Assembly: GCF_020991415.1 (NCBI RefSeq)
Contig: NZ_JAJMOY010000007.1
Location: 1-64,000 of the forward strand
Reading direction: 5' to 3'
From: Flavobacterium sp. ENC
GTDB taxonomy: Bacteria > Bacteroidota > Bacteroidia > Flavobacteriales > Flavobacteriaceae
DNA length: 64,000 nt
The position numbers and the translations under genes were made by a program. Below are positions 41,607-51,169 of this stretch, one piece after another. Every line of letters begins with the position of its first letter. Within the stretch, counting starts at the first letter, position 1. A model generated the notes under the pieces. The model had not been told where the DNA came from. It was given only the letters and a program-made list of their open reading frames with translations, and ran no database searches.

Positions 41607-44141
41607 TTATAAAGAAATTCTAAAACTCACATTCGGAGTTCTTTGCAGTGCGAAAGTTTCCACTTCCTCAATGGAATTGGTTAGCGAACTGATGCGGTAA
41701 TATTCGCTGATTTCGTTTTTGCGGTTCAGGATATTCAGGATCGAGAGGCCTGCTTTGTACTGAATGCCATTCGCAGTTTCCCACTTGTAGGTAGCGGAAA
41801 GGTTCACCTGCGAAAAGATGTGCAGGTTGGTATTGTTGGGTTTGTTGTACACCAGTACAGGAGCAGAAGGATCTATTTGCGAAACATCGGCAGAAGTTTT
41901 GGGCCTGCCGGAAGACCATTTCGTGCCTAGGGCAATCTTAAAATTGTTTTTCTCATAAATAGCAGCCCACGACAAAGTATGCGTCAGCTCAAAATTGTTC
42001 GGAAAAGTGGGGTATTCATAATCCGGAAAATGGTAATTGTTTTTATTGTAGGTATAACTGAACCAGGTCAGGAAGTGGTTGATTTTTTTCTGAATCAGGA
42101 ATTCGGTGCCCAAAACCTCATAATCGCCTGTGGTACGCACAAACTCCAATTGATTCTGGAACCCCTGGCTCGAAGTAATGATGCCGTTGACCTTTTTATA
42201 AAAATTTTCGATATCCAGCAGCCAGTCGTTTTCTTTGTAACATACATTTACCGAGACCTGCCTGCTTCGCTGAATTGGGACAGTGGTATTATTGGAGATG
42301 ATCCAGCGCCTTTTTTCAATACCGAAATAATCTTTTTGCAGATCAATAATCTGTTGTGAATTCTGGCTTTTCAGTTCGCCCAGCAGTTCCATACTGACAC
42401 TTTTACTGATGCCGTAGCGCAATTGCAGGCGCGGTTCTACGCTGTATTTTTTAAATTTTTCAATATAATTAATCCGCGCTCCGGCCTTCAGGGAGAGTCG
42501 GGAGAGGGTGTCGTTGTATTTTCCTTCCAGGATCAGGGCATGGGTTCTCAGGACGTCTTTGACCCTGCGGTAGAAATCCGGATTGGTCACCTGTTCTAAG
42601 TTGGTAATGCCTATTTCATTGTACTGATACCCATTGTTAAAACTAAATTTAGGAGTAAGCGTATGATTGTTTTCTACATTAAACCCATTATTGTTTACGG
42701 TATTTTCCTGAATCAGGGTCTGGTTGGCATTGGTTGTTTTCTGGTTGCCCAGCAGTTCGTACGACGAGTTGTAGATATTAATTTTAGTCGTATTAAAAGG
42801 GTTCCAGTTTCTTTTCCAGGACAGATTACCGCCATAGTTCTGCTGGCGTAGCACATTGTTTTCCGATCGGTTGATGGCATAGAAGGTGGCACTCTGAAAA
42901 ACTTCCAGATTGTCTTTTATCGTAATTAAGTCCAGTACAATCTGGTCTTTGGAGCCTATTTTTTGGGCGTATTTCAGCGTAGCATCATAAAAACCGAATT
43001 TCTTGTCACTGTGATAATCCACATCGTGGTTTTGGGCAAAATCGGTAATGGTAGTGTTTTGAAATACTTTATTAAAATATTCCTTGTAGGTTGGTGTCTC
43101 TAAAAAATCAGTAATCGATTTACGGGCCGAAATTTCGATGTAACTTTTTTTCGAAAGATTGTACTTGCCGTATACATCGGCATTGATCATATTGATTCCG
43201 GCGCTGAAACTATTTTTTTCTGCGGTTTCCGGAGTGGAGGAAATCGCGACCACACTCGAAACACTTTCGCCGTAAAAAGCCGAACTTCCGTTTTTATAGA
43301 TCGAAATGGTGTGTGCCAGATTCGGATTGAAAACCGAGATTAAACCAAAAAAATGTCCGGTTTGAAACATGCGTATGCCGTTCCACAAAAACAAATTCTG
43401 GTCGTGCGTACCACCTCGCACGTTGATGCTCGACACACTTTCGTCCAGACTGTTGACGCCCGGAATCTGCTGCATGGTCTGCAAGGCATCGGGTTCGATA
43501 AGCCCCGGCAGGATTCCAAATTTCTTGGGTTTGATTTCAAAGGAACCATCGGTATTTTTGGAAATGCCCGAGGCCAACACCGCACTGGCCCTGATTTCTT
43601 CGAGTTCCGTAATTTCAGGTTCCAGTACGATTTGAAGACAATTATCGGCGTTGGCATCATCCGCCGTTATTTTTTGGGTCATAAATCCGACATGACTGAT
43701 CAGAAAAGCAGTAACGTCACCTTGTTCAAACTCAAAATACCCGTTAACATCCGTGGCTATCTGCGTACCATTCGGTAAGCTGATATTCGCATTTTCAATC
43801 GGTTTATGATCCGCAGCGTCAAAAACGTAACCACAGAGCAACAGAGCTGCATTTTCTTTTTTATAAATATTAATAAAGCGGTTGCCGATATTTTCAAAAG
43901 ACAAATGCGTTCTTTGCGCCAGATAGTGTAGTTTCTGGTCTAACGAAAGTGATTTTTTGGGCGGAAGGCATTGCAGTCCGGCAATAAGATCTTCGGTATA
44001 ATTAAAACTCACCTGATGCTGTTGCTCGATAGCAATGATGATTTTCTGAAAAGGCATGACTTTTCCTTTGTCCTGAGCAAAAAGATTCAGGACAAGGAAA
44101 AAGGGGAGAAACAAAAAATGAACTTGTTTGGGGAGCAACAT
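41607..44141 (-). CDS. TonB-dependent receptor with STN and CarboxypepD-reg-like domains
   Basis: The 844-residue outer-membrane receptor has a signal peptide, an STN signalling domain (about residues 25-95, KIIIAIEQQHQVSFNYTEDLIAGLQ) that links to FecR, a carboxypeptidase-regulatory-like domain (GYVFDAADHKPIENANISLPNG), a plug (SSINVRGGTHDQNLFLWNGIRMF) and a ~600-residue barrel ending FRISL. It follows FecR with no gap (its start abuts the FecR stop). Substrate import or sensing is expected. The substrate is unknown. Confidence 0.94.
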   Translation of the reverse strand: MLLPKQVHFLFLPFFLVLNLFAQDKGKVMPFQKIIIAIEQQHQVSFNYTEDLIAGLQCLPPKKSLSLDQKLHYLAQRTHLSFENIGNRFINIYKKENAALLLCGYVFDAADHKPIENANISLPNGTQIATDVNGYFEFEQGDVTAFLISHVGFMTQKITADDANADNCLQIVLEPEITELEEIRASAVLASGISKNTDGSFEIKPKKFGILPGLIEPDALQTMQQIPGVNSLDESVSSINVRGGTHDQNLFLWNGIRMFQTGHFFGLISVFNPNLAHTISIYKNGSSAFYGESVSSVVAISSTPETAEKNSFSAGINMINADVYGKYNLSKKSYIEISARKSITDFLETPTYKEYFNKVFQNTTITDFAQNHDVDYHSDKKFGFYDATLKYAQKIGSKDQIVLDLITIKDNLEVFQSATFYAINRSENNVLRQQNYGGNLSWKRNWNPFNTTKINIYNSSYELLGNQKTTNANQTLIQENTVNNNGFNVENNHTLTPKFSFNNGYQYNEIGITNLEQVTNPDFYRRVKDVLRTHALILEGKYNDTLSRLSLKAGARINYIEKFKKYSVEPRLQLRYGISKSVSMELLGELKSQNSQQIIDLQKDYFGIEKRRWIISNNTTVPIQRSRQVSVNVCYKENDWLLDIENFYKKVNGIITSSQGFQNQLEFVRTTGDYEVLGTEFLIQKKINHFLTWFSYTYNKNNYHFPDYEYPTFPNNFELTHTLSWAAIYEKNNFKIALGTKWSSGRPKTSADVSQIDPSAPVLVYNKPNNTNLHIFSQVNLSATYKWETANGIQYKAGLSILNILNRKNEISEYYRISSLTNSIEEVETFALQRTPNVSFRISL

Positions 44142-45041
44142 TTATTTTTCGTCAAAAATTATTTTAGCGTCAGCGCCTTTTCTGGCTTCTAAATAATACG
44201 TCGTACTAATAATCTGCAAAGCTACGGTCAGGTCATTGGCCGGTAATTTTCCGGTAAACAAAGCGGTCGTATCTTTGGTATGCAATTCTATTTTAATGTT
44301 GTATTGTCTTTCGACTTCTTCCAGGAGGCTTTTGATGTTTTCCTTATAAAAACAAATCTGATGGTTCATCCATTCCGGCTGACTGGCAACAATGTTTCTG
44401 TTGACTTGTTTCCCGTTTTCAAAACTCACGCTTTGTCCGTGCGTCAGCAGGATTTGGGTGTTGGCATAATTGACCTTTACGCGTCCTTCGTAACACACCA
44501 CATCAAACCTGTTTTTTCGGGCTTTCACATTAAACTGTGTTCCGAGTACCGTTACTTTTCCGAGATTGGTCTGCACTTCAAAACGGCGGCCTTTCGCTAC
44601 CCTGAAATACGCTTCGCCCTGTAGTTCGAGGTGCCTGTGGTGGTCCCAGTTCCATTTTTTATAGTGTATTTCGGAACCGGAATTCAGGACTACTTCCGAG
44701 TGATCCGGTAACGAAAAGGTGGTTTTTTCTCCCAAACCAGCCGTTTGCGTCTGTGGCAGTACAAATTGCATCACCAGGGTAATCCCAAGCGCCAGTACAA
44801 AGATCGCTGCGGCACGAAACGCCCATTTTTTATAGAGTGGAACCACTTTTGGTGTTGCTTTTTTCTGACTCAAAATGTTCGACAACATCGCATTTTCGTC
44901 CAGTTCACCCACCTCCAGATGCTCGGTATACCTTTTTATCTTCTCGTATCTTTCAAAATCGGGACTTGCCTTAAATTCGGCCAGCTCTTCTTCAGTCAAA
45001 TCATTGCTGAGCCATTTTGCCAATAAGCGATTTTCTTTCAT
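44142..45041 (-). CDS. FecR-family anti-sigma factor
   Basis: The 299-residue protein has a cytoplasmic N-terminus that would bind the sigma factor, one membrane helix (AAIFVLALGITLVMQFVLP), a FecR domain (FSLPDHSEVVLNSGSEIHYKK.. GEAYFRVAKGRRFEVQTNLGKVTVLGTQFNVKAR) and a C-terminal DUF4974-like segment (FTGKLPANDLTVALQIISTTYYL). It should transmit a signal from the STN domain of the receptor to the sigma factor. It is preceded by the sigma gene and by one of the three shared promoter motifs. Confidence 0.95.
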   Translation of the reverse strand: MKENRLLAKWLSNDLTEEELAEFKASPDFERYEKIKRYTEHLEVGELDENAMLSNILSQKKATPKVVPLYKKWAFRAAAIFVLALGITLVMQFVLPQTQTAGLGEKTTFSLPDHSEVVLNSGSEIHYKKWNWDHHRHLELQGEAYFRVAKGRRFEVQTNLGKVTVLGTQFNVKARKNRFDVVCYEGRVKVNYANTQILLTHGQSVSFENGKQVNRNIVASQPEWMNHQICFYKENIKSLLEEVERQYNIKIELHTKDTTALFTGKLPANDLTVALQIISTTYYLEARKGADAKIIFDEK

Positions 45042-45060
45042 TGTACTCGTATTATGTTAG

Positions 45061-45089
45061 TAAAACAATCGGGATTCCATTTACCCTAC
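45061..45089 (-). promoter_or_regulatory. ECF sigma promoter of the FecR/TonB-receptor operon
   Basis: On the minus strand GTAGGGTAA (45089-45081), ten bases, GATTGTTTTA (45070-45061). The FecR start codon is 20 bp away. The element lies in the sigma-FecR gap, so FecR and the receptor can be transcribed apart from the sigma gene. Confidence 0.75.
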
Positions 45090-45091
45090 TT

Positions 45092-45619
45092 TTATAAATC
45101 TATTTCTTTACGCAGGCTTAACAAAGCCAGATGAATGCGTTTTTCTACGGCCTTGACGCTGATGTCGAGCTCCAGGGCAATTTCACTGTATTTTTTTCCG
45201 TCAATCCGGTGCATCAGAAAAGCAACGCGCTGTTTTTCGTTCAGGTTTTCAATCGCTTTCAGGAGTTTGGCCTGAAACTGTTTTTCCTCCAGCAGGTATT
45301 CGGGGTTTTCATTGGTTTTATCGAGGCCGGTAAAGTCTTTTTCATATTTCAAAACCACTTTCTGATGGGCAATGGCATTCAGGCTGCTGTTGTTGGCAAT
45401 GGTGTACAGATACGACTTCGCCTTTTCGAGAGGTACCGAGGCACAGTTTTGCCAGAGCTTTACAAAAGCTTCCTGGGCGACATCTTCGGCCTGGTCGCTA
45501 TTGCCAAATTTATAAAAAAGAAAATTCCGAAGCGCTTTGACGTGACTTTTAAAAAAAGTCGAAAAAACGATTTCATCACAAGTGTTGGATTGGTTTTGAT
45601 CTGGCATTTCAATTTTCAA
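45092..45619 (-). CDS. ECF RNA polymerase sigma factor (FecI-like)
   Basis: The 175-residue protein has sigma-70 region 2 (RNFLFYKFGNSDQAEDVAQEAFVKLWQ) and region 4 (LNEKQRVAFLMHRIDGKKYSEIALELDISVKAVEKRIHLALLSLRKEI), and lacks regions 1 and 3. FecI-type sigma factors like this are held by the FecR protein encoded next door and released by receptor signalling. It is inferred to read the GTAGGGTAA / TGTTYTA promoters seen in this region. Confidence 0.95.
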   Translation of the reverse strand: MKIEMPDQNQSNTCDEIVFSTFFKSHVKALRNFLFYKFGNSDQAEDVAQEAFVKLWQNCASVPLEKAKSYLYTIANNSSLNAIAHQKVVLKYEKDFTGLDKTNENPEYLLEEKQFQAKLLKAIENLNEKQRVAFLMHRIDGKKYSEIALELDISVKAVEKRIHLALLSLRKEIDL

Positions 45620-45654
45620 TTGGTATGCTGCAAAAGTATTTGTTTTTAGTATAA

Positions 45655-45683
45655 GTAGGGTAAAAGCAAATAAGATTGTTCTA
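45655..45683 (+). promoter_or_regulatory. ECF sigma promoter toward the divergent lipoprotein
   Basis: GTAGGGTAA (45655-45663), ten bases, GATTGTTCTA (45674-45683), in the plus orientation, 36 bp upstream of the sigma start (divergent) and 122 bp upstream of the lipoprotein gene at 45805. Same blocks and spacing as the other two. Confidence 0.72.
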
Positions 45684-45804
45684 TAGGAGTATAAATACTA
45701 TTCCCTTTTGATAAATTAGTACATACCAGGGGACAGAAACCTTTGAGGACGAATTTATTAAAAAACAGTTTCTTAAATTTTATTACATTTGTAAAAATAT
45801 CACT

Positions 45805-46824
45805 ATGTTGCCTTTCCAAAAATATCTATCCATTATCCTTGTACTGTTCTTGTCTGGCTGTCAGAGCGATTCAGAAGAGCAGAACGATTATGTACAGGGA
45901 ACCGTTACCAATACGTCTCCGCTTACAACCTATCTGCAAAGGGTGGCCATGGTACCCACCGTGCAGGACAATGTCATCGACGGCTCTACGTACTGTACCA
46001 TAAAACTCCCGTATACCGTGACGGTCAATAGTGCTACCATTGCGGTTAACACCACGGCCGATTATCAAAAAGTAGTCGACAATATCAACGCGAACAACTA
46101 CGATGATGATATTGTCAAAATCACTTTTCCGGTCACGATGGTGTACTACAACTACATTCAGAAAGTGATTCCGAACGAAACGGAATTTAAAGACCTAATC
46201 GATTACTGGAACATGTACCCGGACCTGTTGTCTAAAATCAACGGACTCAACATCAATTATCCGATTACAATCAACACCTATAACAGCGCGAATCAGATCG
46301 CCGGTTCGGTGTCGATTGCGAGCGATCAGGCCTTTTTCAATTTTATCAAAAACCTGAACGCCAGTCAGTACATCGCCCTGCAATATCCGATCTCGGTTAC
46401 CGATTACAAGAATCAGACAAAAGCGATTACGAACAATTCCGACTTCGAAAACGCGATCAAATACGCGATCGATTACTGCCCCGAAAACAACATTACACCA
46501 CTCGATTTCACCGCAACCCTGACCAGTGGTTCCTGGGAAATTCCGTATTATTTTGCCGATTCCGATAAAACAGCCTCTTATAGCGGGTATTCGTTTGTCT
46601 TTAAAAATGACTATTCGGTAGTCGCTACGAAAGGAGCAGCGACCGAAACAGGGCAGTGGCAAAGCACCGTACAATATGGCTTGCGGGAAGTACAGTTGAC
46701 GTTTAGTTCGACAGAACTTTCCAAATTGAATACGAACTGGAAATTGTTTGAGTTCAACAATTCGTTGGTACGATTACGTAATGTGGGTAGTGGGACGAGT
46801 TATCTTTATTTTGAGAAAAAATAA
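45805..46824 (+). CDS. Hypothetical lipoprotein with three internal repeats and lipocalin-like end
   Basis: The 339-residue protein has a lipobox cysteine (LFLSGC). Residues ~60-230 contain three related ~55-residue modules (IKLPYTVTVNSATI.., ITFPVTMVYYNYIQ.., INYPITINTYNSAN.., LQYPISVTDYKNQ..). The last ~95 residues (SGSWEIPYYFADSDKTASYSGYSFVFKND .. TETGQWQS) look lipocalin-like. It is not assigned to a known family. It is preceded by the plus-oriented copy of the shared promoter motif, so it belongs to the ECF regulon. Confidence 0.72.
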   Translation: MLPFQKYLSIILVLFLSGCQSDSEEQNDYVQGTVTNTSPLTTYLQRVAMVPTVQDNVIDGSTYCTIKLPYTVTVNSATIAVNTTADYQKVVDNINANNYDDDIVKITFPVTMVYYNYIQKVIPNETEFKDLIDYWNMYPDLLSKINGLNINYPITINTYNSANQIAGSVSIASDQAFFNFIKNLNASQYIALQYPISVTDYKNQTKAITNNSDFENAIKYAIDYCPENNITPLDFTATLTSGSWEIPYYFADSDKTASYSGYSFVFKNDYSVVATKGAATETGQWQSTVQYGLREVQLTFSSTELSKLNTNWKLFEFNNSLVRLRNVGSGTSYLYFEKK

Positions 46825-46860
46825 TTGGAACAGAGAAGAAGCTAAAGATGCTAAATATAT

Positions 46861-46908
46861 AATAATAACAAAAAGAGAGACTCAAGGGTCTCTCTTTTTG
46901 TTATTATT
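46861..46908. terminator. Perfect bidirectional terminator
   Basis: 21-bp arms (46861-46881 and 46888-46908) with a six-base loop, containing AACAAAAAGAGAGAC and its complement. It lies between the convergent lipoprotein and HTH genes. Confidence 0.92.
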
Positions 46909-46923
46909 GTAGCTTGTAAAAGT

Positions 46924-47337
46924 TTATTTTCCTTTTAATAATTTTTCCAGATATTCGATTTTATCTTTTTCGGCTTGTAATAAACGTTCGTACAGGCTTT
47001 TGATTTCGGCTACTGATTCCATTAATTTATCTAAGGGATTGAAAGTGCAATTATAATTAGTTCCGGCATTAACGATACCATTGTCGTGATACGTATTGCC
47101 AATAATATTTAAAACTGCCTCTTCCGAAAAGTTCTTAATGGCCTCCACAGTCACACCCAAAGCTTTTGCTACTTCAATTAACTTTTCTTCGTCAATCGTC
47201 TCGCTGTTTTCTATAATCGAAACCGCCTGCTGATTGGTTCCCATAGCCTGCGCCAATGCTTCCTGTTTCATGTCTTTTAGTTCGCGAATACGGCTTATTT
47301 TTCGCCCGATGTGATTTGGTTTTGTTTGTGTGCTCAT
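46924..47337 (-). CDS. XRE-family HTH regulator with coiled-coil tail
   Basis: The 137-residue protein has an XRE helix-turn-helix (about residues 12-70: RIRELKDMKQEALAQAMGTNQQAVSIIENSETIDEEKLIEVAKALGVTVEAI), a linker and a C-terminal coiled coil (SVAEIKSLYERLLQAEKDKIEYLEKLL). It is downstream of McrC (135-bp gap) on the same strand at the distal end of the defence island. It may regulate restriction genes, or may be unrelated and simply border the island. A minus-strand TATCTTTG box lies 5-12 bp from its ATG, which would leave almost no leader. Confidence 0.85.
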   Translation of the reverse strand: MSTQTKPNHIGRKISRIRELKDMKQEALAQAMGTNQQAVSIIENSETIDEEKLIEVAKALGVTVEAIKNFSEEAVLNIIGNTYHDNGIVNAGTNYNCTFNPLDKLMESVAEIKSLYERLLQAEKDKIEYLEKLLKGK

Positions 47338-47341
47338 AGCT

Positions 47342-47403
47342 CAAAGATAATAATTACGAATAAAAAAAATATAGTTTTGGTAAAATACATCATTTAGTGA
47401 TGT
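47342..47403 (-). promoter_or_regulatory. Promoter/operator region of the XRE gene
   Basis: Minus-strand TATCTTTG (47349-47342, a TAnnTTTG match) and the palindrome ACATCA-N5-TGATGT at 47387-47403. The palindrome is a candidate site for self-binding by the regulator. Confidence 0.42.
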
Positions 47404-47472
47404 GCTTCACTTTTCTGTTCTTGAAACAAAAGTACAATTTTTCATACAAGTTTAGTTGAAATCATGAGCGTT

Positions 47473-48726
47473 TTACTTTTCCGCTGTAAACCACTTAATA
47501 ATTTCATTTCCAATTTTGTCATTTAAATCAGTTGTGTTTTCTTTGAAAATAGAAATTTTTCCCAGGCCACATTCATGTTGCTTGATTTTTTCTTCGTTAT
47601 GCATGACATATTCGTGAATATGGTGATCCTGAAATTTTACAAAACCATCAAAATGACTTTTTTTTGCCGGATAGAGTAACATTGCTTTTGTAGACTTCCA
47701 ATAATCATTATATACATACATTTGGCGTAAGTCATGTGTTGAAGGTTTGCTATAAGAAATGTTTTTCCATTTTGTATCGATGATGAATTTTTCTGATTGA
47801 TGTTCGATAACAATATCAGGTCGTATTGAAATACCATTCCAAAAAGGATTTGATAGCTGACCGTAAACGTTTACATCTCTATCAGATTGTTTTAGTCTGG
47901 CCAAAATATATTCTTCCCACAAATTATTCATATCGAATAATAAAGCCAGCATATTTTCTGAACCACTTGAAATATTGGGTGCAAAATTTAAGATAATGAA
48001 TTTTGAAATTGCTAACGCAGTTTCATAAGGAGCCGTTTTTCTGGTTTTAGGAATTTTAGAAAAAGTGGCTTCAGTAACCGAAATATTTTTTACCTCCGGA
48101 AAATCCAGTTGAACGGTTTTGCATTTGGAATATAAATAATTGCCTTTGGTGCATTTTTCTACAATAGCTAATGCTTTAAACAGAATTTGATGTACCAGAT
48201 GATCTTTATTGTAAACCTGATGTGTGGTATAAAAACGTTCCTTATGAACTAAATTTTTACTTAGATGTCCCGAAAACTCCAGTTTGCCTTTTAATGCTTT
48301 TACGTTACTGGTTTCTTTATAATATTGCTTGATTAATCCCTGATGAATTAAGGTTTGAACTTCATTCAAAAACCATTCAAAATAAAGGTCTAGCAAATGA
48401 ATGTTTTGTCTGTTGACATTTGCCTGATCGACTTTTTGTACTTTCAGTTTTTTTGTAACACGAAGCATTTCTATTAAAGCTTTTTGCCATATGGCTTCAT
48501 CTTCATTGTGGTTGTCTATTTTAGGGAGGATCTCGATTGTTAGGCCATCAACCTGAATAACACCCACAAATTGTTTAAATACTACACCATTGTGTTTTAG
48601 ATCAAAATACTGATAATTATGCAATGCATTTAGATTTGAAAGAGCCACAAAATGACGTTGTTCGAACTTTCCTTTTACAGGAAGAAAACTGTGTTCAAAA
48701 ACTTGTATGGTATTTTCTTTTAGCAT
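47473..48726 (-). CDS. mcrC: McrC-family endonuclease subunit
   Basis: The 417-residue protein matches McrC of the McrBC modification-dependent restriction system. The C-terminal half holds a PD-(D/E)XK nuclease core: IRPDIVIEHQ (Asp304) and FIIDTKW (Asp317-Thr-Lys319). The N-terminal part provides contacts to McrB. It starts 2 bp behind the McrB stop, so the two are translated together, and it is the last gene of the defence operon. The cleaved modification (methyl, hydroxymethyl or glucosylated cytosine) cannot be read from sequence. Confidence 0.93.
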   Translation of the reverse strand: MLKENTIQVFEHSFLPVKGKFEQRHFVALSNLNALHNYQYFDLKHNGVVFKQFVGVIQVDGLTIEILPKIDNHNEDEAIWQKALIEMLRVTKKLKVQKVDQANVNRQNIHLLDLYFEWFLNEVQTLIHQGLIKQYYKETSNVKALKGKLEFSGHLSKNLVHKERFYTTHQVYNKDHLVHQILFKALAIVEKCTKGNYLYSKCKTVQLDFPEVKNISVTEATFSKIPKTRKTAPYETALAISKFIILNFAPNISSGSENMLALLFDMNNLWEEYILARLKQSDRDVNVYGQLSNPFWNGISIRPDIVIEHQSEKFIIDTKWKNISYSKPSTHDLRQMYVYNDYWKSTKAMLLYPAKKSHFDGFVKFQDHHIHEYVMHNEEKIKQHECGLGKISIFKENTTDLNDKIGNEIIKWFTAEK

Positions 48727-48728
48727 TT

Positions 48729-51158
48729 TTAAGCTAATAATGTTTCTATTGCATTTTTAAAATCAATCTCGTTAAAAGGAATTAATTCATATGATTTAAT
48801 TAGATCAATATCATTTTTAGTATCAAAATCTGCAAATATCGATTTATCCTTGTTTTTTGAAATTTCTTTTTCTCTCACAAATCCTTTTCCCAAGACCAAA
48901 CCTATTTTGCCGCAATCATTATAGAAATACTCTTGGAGTAGCGGGATAATCTCATTTTTAAAAGAATTTTCAAAATCTTCTTTAATAAAATAAGAATGCC
49001 CTAAAGTGTAATTACGATCCAACAATAATTCTATTCGCTGATTAATTTTTTTCATTATTTGAACTCTATCATAATCAGTAAAATTTTTCCTTGAGACAAC
49101 TTCTGGATCAGGCATCATTTCAATAAAACAAAAACGTCTTCTTAGAGCGGTATCTAAGGCTTCTACACTTCTGTCTGCGGTGTTCATCGTTCCTACTATA
49201 TAAAGATTAGAAGGAACTCCAAATTCTCTCTTGGAATAAGGTAATTTTATTTTGAGTTCATTTTTTGCTCCAAGTCTTTTATCATCCTCAATTAAGGTAA
49301 TCAATTCACCAAAAATTGCAGAAACATTCCCTCTATTGATTTCATCAATAAAAATGGCATAATTACTATCTGGATCAGCTTCTGCTTTTAAGCATAGTTT
49401 TTTGAATATCCCATCTTTAATTTCAAAGTTTAATTCAGTTTCTCCATCTTCTAACTTAGGCTTAATTCCTTCTATAAAATCTTCATAGCTAAATGATTGA
49501 TGAAACGTAACAAAGTCATAGTTTTTTACAATTATTCCTTCATTTCCTGTAAAGTTTTGAATAGATTCTAAAATGTCTAGTGCTTCTGGATAATATTGGT
49601 TTAATAATTCAGTATCTATAGTCCAATTTGAATCTTTGTCTTTACTAAAATATAGTGGCTCTGATCTGTCTTTTACATTAACATACGGGCAATCTAAAAT
49701 GGTATGTCTTTGTAATTGTCCCCATATTGTAGGTCTTACTGTCTTTGAAGCAGATAATTTTTCTTTAATTCTGATTAATTCATGATCATAGATCTCATTA
49801 ACTTTTGCAGTTTCTAAATCAAACAAAGCAATACTTATAACTTGCCACCAGCTTAATTCTGAAACTAAATTTTCAAGAAATTGATCTCTGGATAATGATG
49901 AAGCTTTAAGAGTAAATTTTTCAAAAAACTCATTTTGAAGTTTATGTGTTTTTCCAGTGCCTGGAGGACCGTATAAAATCTGATTTAAATTATCGTTGGC
50001 CATATTATTTGGAGTGTTTTTATCTGATATTGTATTACTATTTGATTTTGTTAATGAATCTATTAGCTCAAAAGTATCACTATAAACTTCTTTAACTTTT
50101 TGAATTGTATTTGGTGTAGCAATATTAAATCCTGTCCAGTCACCTAGCGCATTATTTAATTTTCTTTGCGACTTATTAATCCAAACAATTTTAATTGCTT
50201 TATCATCGTCATAGCCATTTTCTAAGTATTCATTATCTATAATAACTCCTATACCAGCCATATTTTTAGTTCCTCTTCTAACTAAAACTATGTCACCATC
50301 AAAAACTTTTTCTAAGGGATATTCACCACCTCTTGTTTTATGTTCCCCTGAACTACCTGCGCGAACTGCATTATTTCGAATAAAATCATCGTAATAATCC
50401 CTTTTATTCTGACCATCTACCATAGTGCTTACCTGACAGAAGTTTTTTTTCAGAGCAATTTGTTTTCCATTTCCTGTAAATTGACTTAAGAACAGATTAA
50501 TTTCATATGGGTAACATTCCGGAAATGTTTTATTGTAGAACATAAGAAATTCTTGATATTTAGCGAGACCTAATTTATTTATTTCTTTTGTTGGATTACT
50601 TGAGTTTGGTAATATTGCTGTAGTTCTCTCGTCAATGGGTAGAAACTTTTTAGCATTTATAAGAAAAAGTGTTTGAGTAAATTTTACCACTCCTACATTT
50701 ACTATCGACAAAATATCTTTAAAATTATTTTCGTTAAGATTTTTATCATTTACAATATCTGAAAATAAATCCCAAAGAATATCAACGGAAAAAGCATTTC
50801 CATTATTATCAGCGTATTTTCCTTTGTTATAAAATAGACTTTTTGTTTGCGGTGTAGGTGTCGGAAAGTACCAATCCGTCGGTAGTTTAATTTTTAGCTC
50901 AAAAACGTCAATACATAATTGGAAAACACTATTTTTTTGATTGGTAGTGTTTCTTTGAGCTAGCGTATAAATAAATGAAAAAGGATCTATTTCAGGGTAT
51001 GTGTAAATAGCATGTGTTTCACCAAACACATTTTTTGCCATTTCTTTTAAATTAGTGTTTCTATTTTTTTTGTTTTGACCGATTAAGTCAATAGCTACGG
51101 TTATTGATTTAAAAAAATCAACCCAATCATATAAATTTACATTTTTAAATTCAGTCAT
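48729..51158 (-). CDS. mcrB: McrB-family AAA+ GTPase
   Basis: The 809-residue protein has the AAA+ GTPase core of McrB: Walker A GPPGTGKT (residues 397-404), Walker B IFIDEINRGNVSAIFGEL and the McrB-signature MNTADRS with sensor Arg in ALRRRF. Residues ~280-365 (FDGDIVLVRRGTKNMAGIGVI) look like an EVE/PUA-type base-reading domain, which would replace the DUF3578-type N-terminus. This domain call is tentative. GTP-driven translocation activates McrC. It is 11 bp behind PtuB. Confidence 0.93.
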   Translation of the reverse strand: MTEFKNVNLYDWVDFFKSITVAIDLIGQNKKNRNTNLKEMAKNVFGETHAIYTYPEIDPFSFIYTLAQRNTTNQKNSVFQLCIDVFELKIKLPTDWYFPTPTPQTKSLFYNKGKYADNNGNAFSVDILWDLFSDIVNDKNLNENNFKDILSIVNVGVVKFTQTLFLINAKKFLPIDERTTAILPNSSNPTKEINKLGLAKYQEFLMFYNKTFPECYPYEINLFLSQFTGNGKQIALKKNFCQVSTMVDGQNKRDYYDDFIRNNAVRAGSSGEHKTRGGEYPLEKVFDGDIVLVRRGTKNMAGIGVIIDNEYLENGYDDDKAIKIVWINKSQRKLNNALGDWTGFNIATPNTIQKVKEVYSDTFELIDSLTKSNSNTISDKNTPNNMANDNLNQILYGPPGTGKTHKLQNEFFEKFTLKASSLSRDQFLENLVSELSWWQVISIALFDLETAKVNEIYDHELIRIKEKLSASKTVRPTIWGQLQRHTILDCPYVNVKDRSEPLYFSKDKDSNWTIDTELLNQYYPEALDILESIQNFTGNEGIIVKNYDFVTFHQSFSYEDFIEGIKPKLEDGETELNFEIKDGIFKKLCLKAEADPDSNYAIFIDEINRGNVSAIFGELITLIEDDKRLGAKNELKIKLPYSKREFGVPSNLYIVGTMNTADRSVEALDTALRRRFCFIEMMPDPEVVSRKNFTDYDRVQIMKKINQRIELLLDRNYTLGHSYFIKEDFENSFKNEIIPLLQEYFYNDCGKIGLVLGKGFVREKEISKNKDKSIFADFDTKNDIDLIKSYELIPFNEIDFKNAIETLLA

Positions 51159-51169
51159 AAAATCATCTT

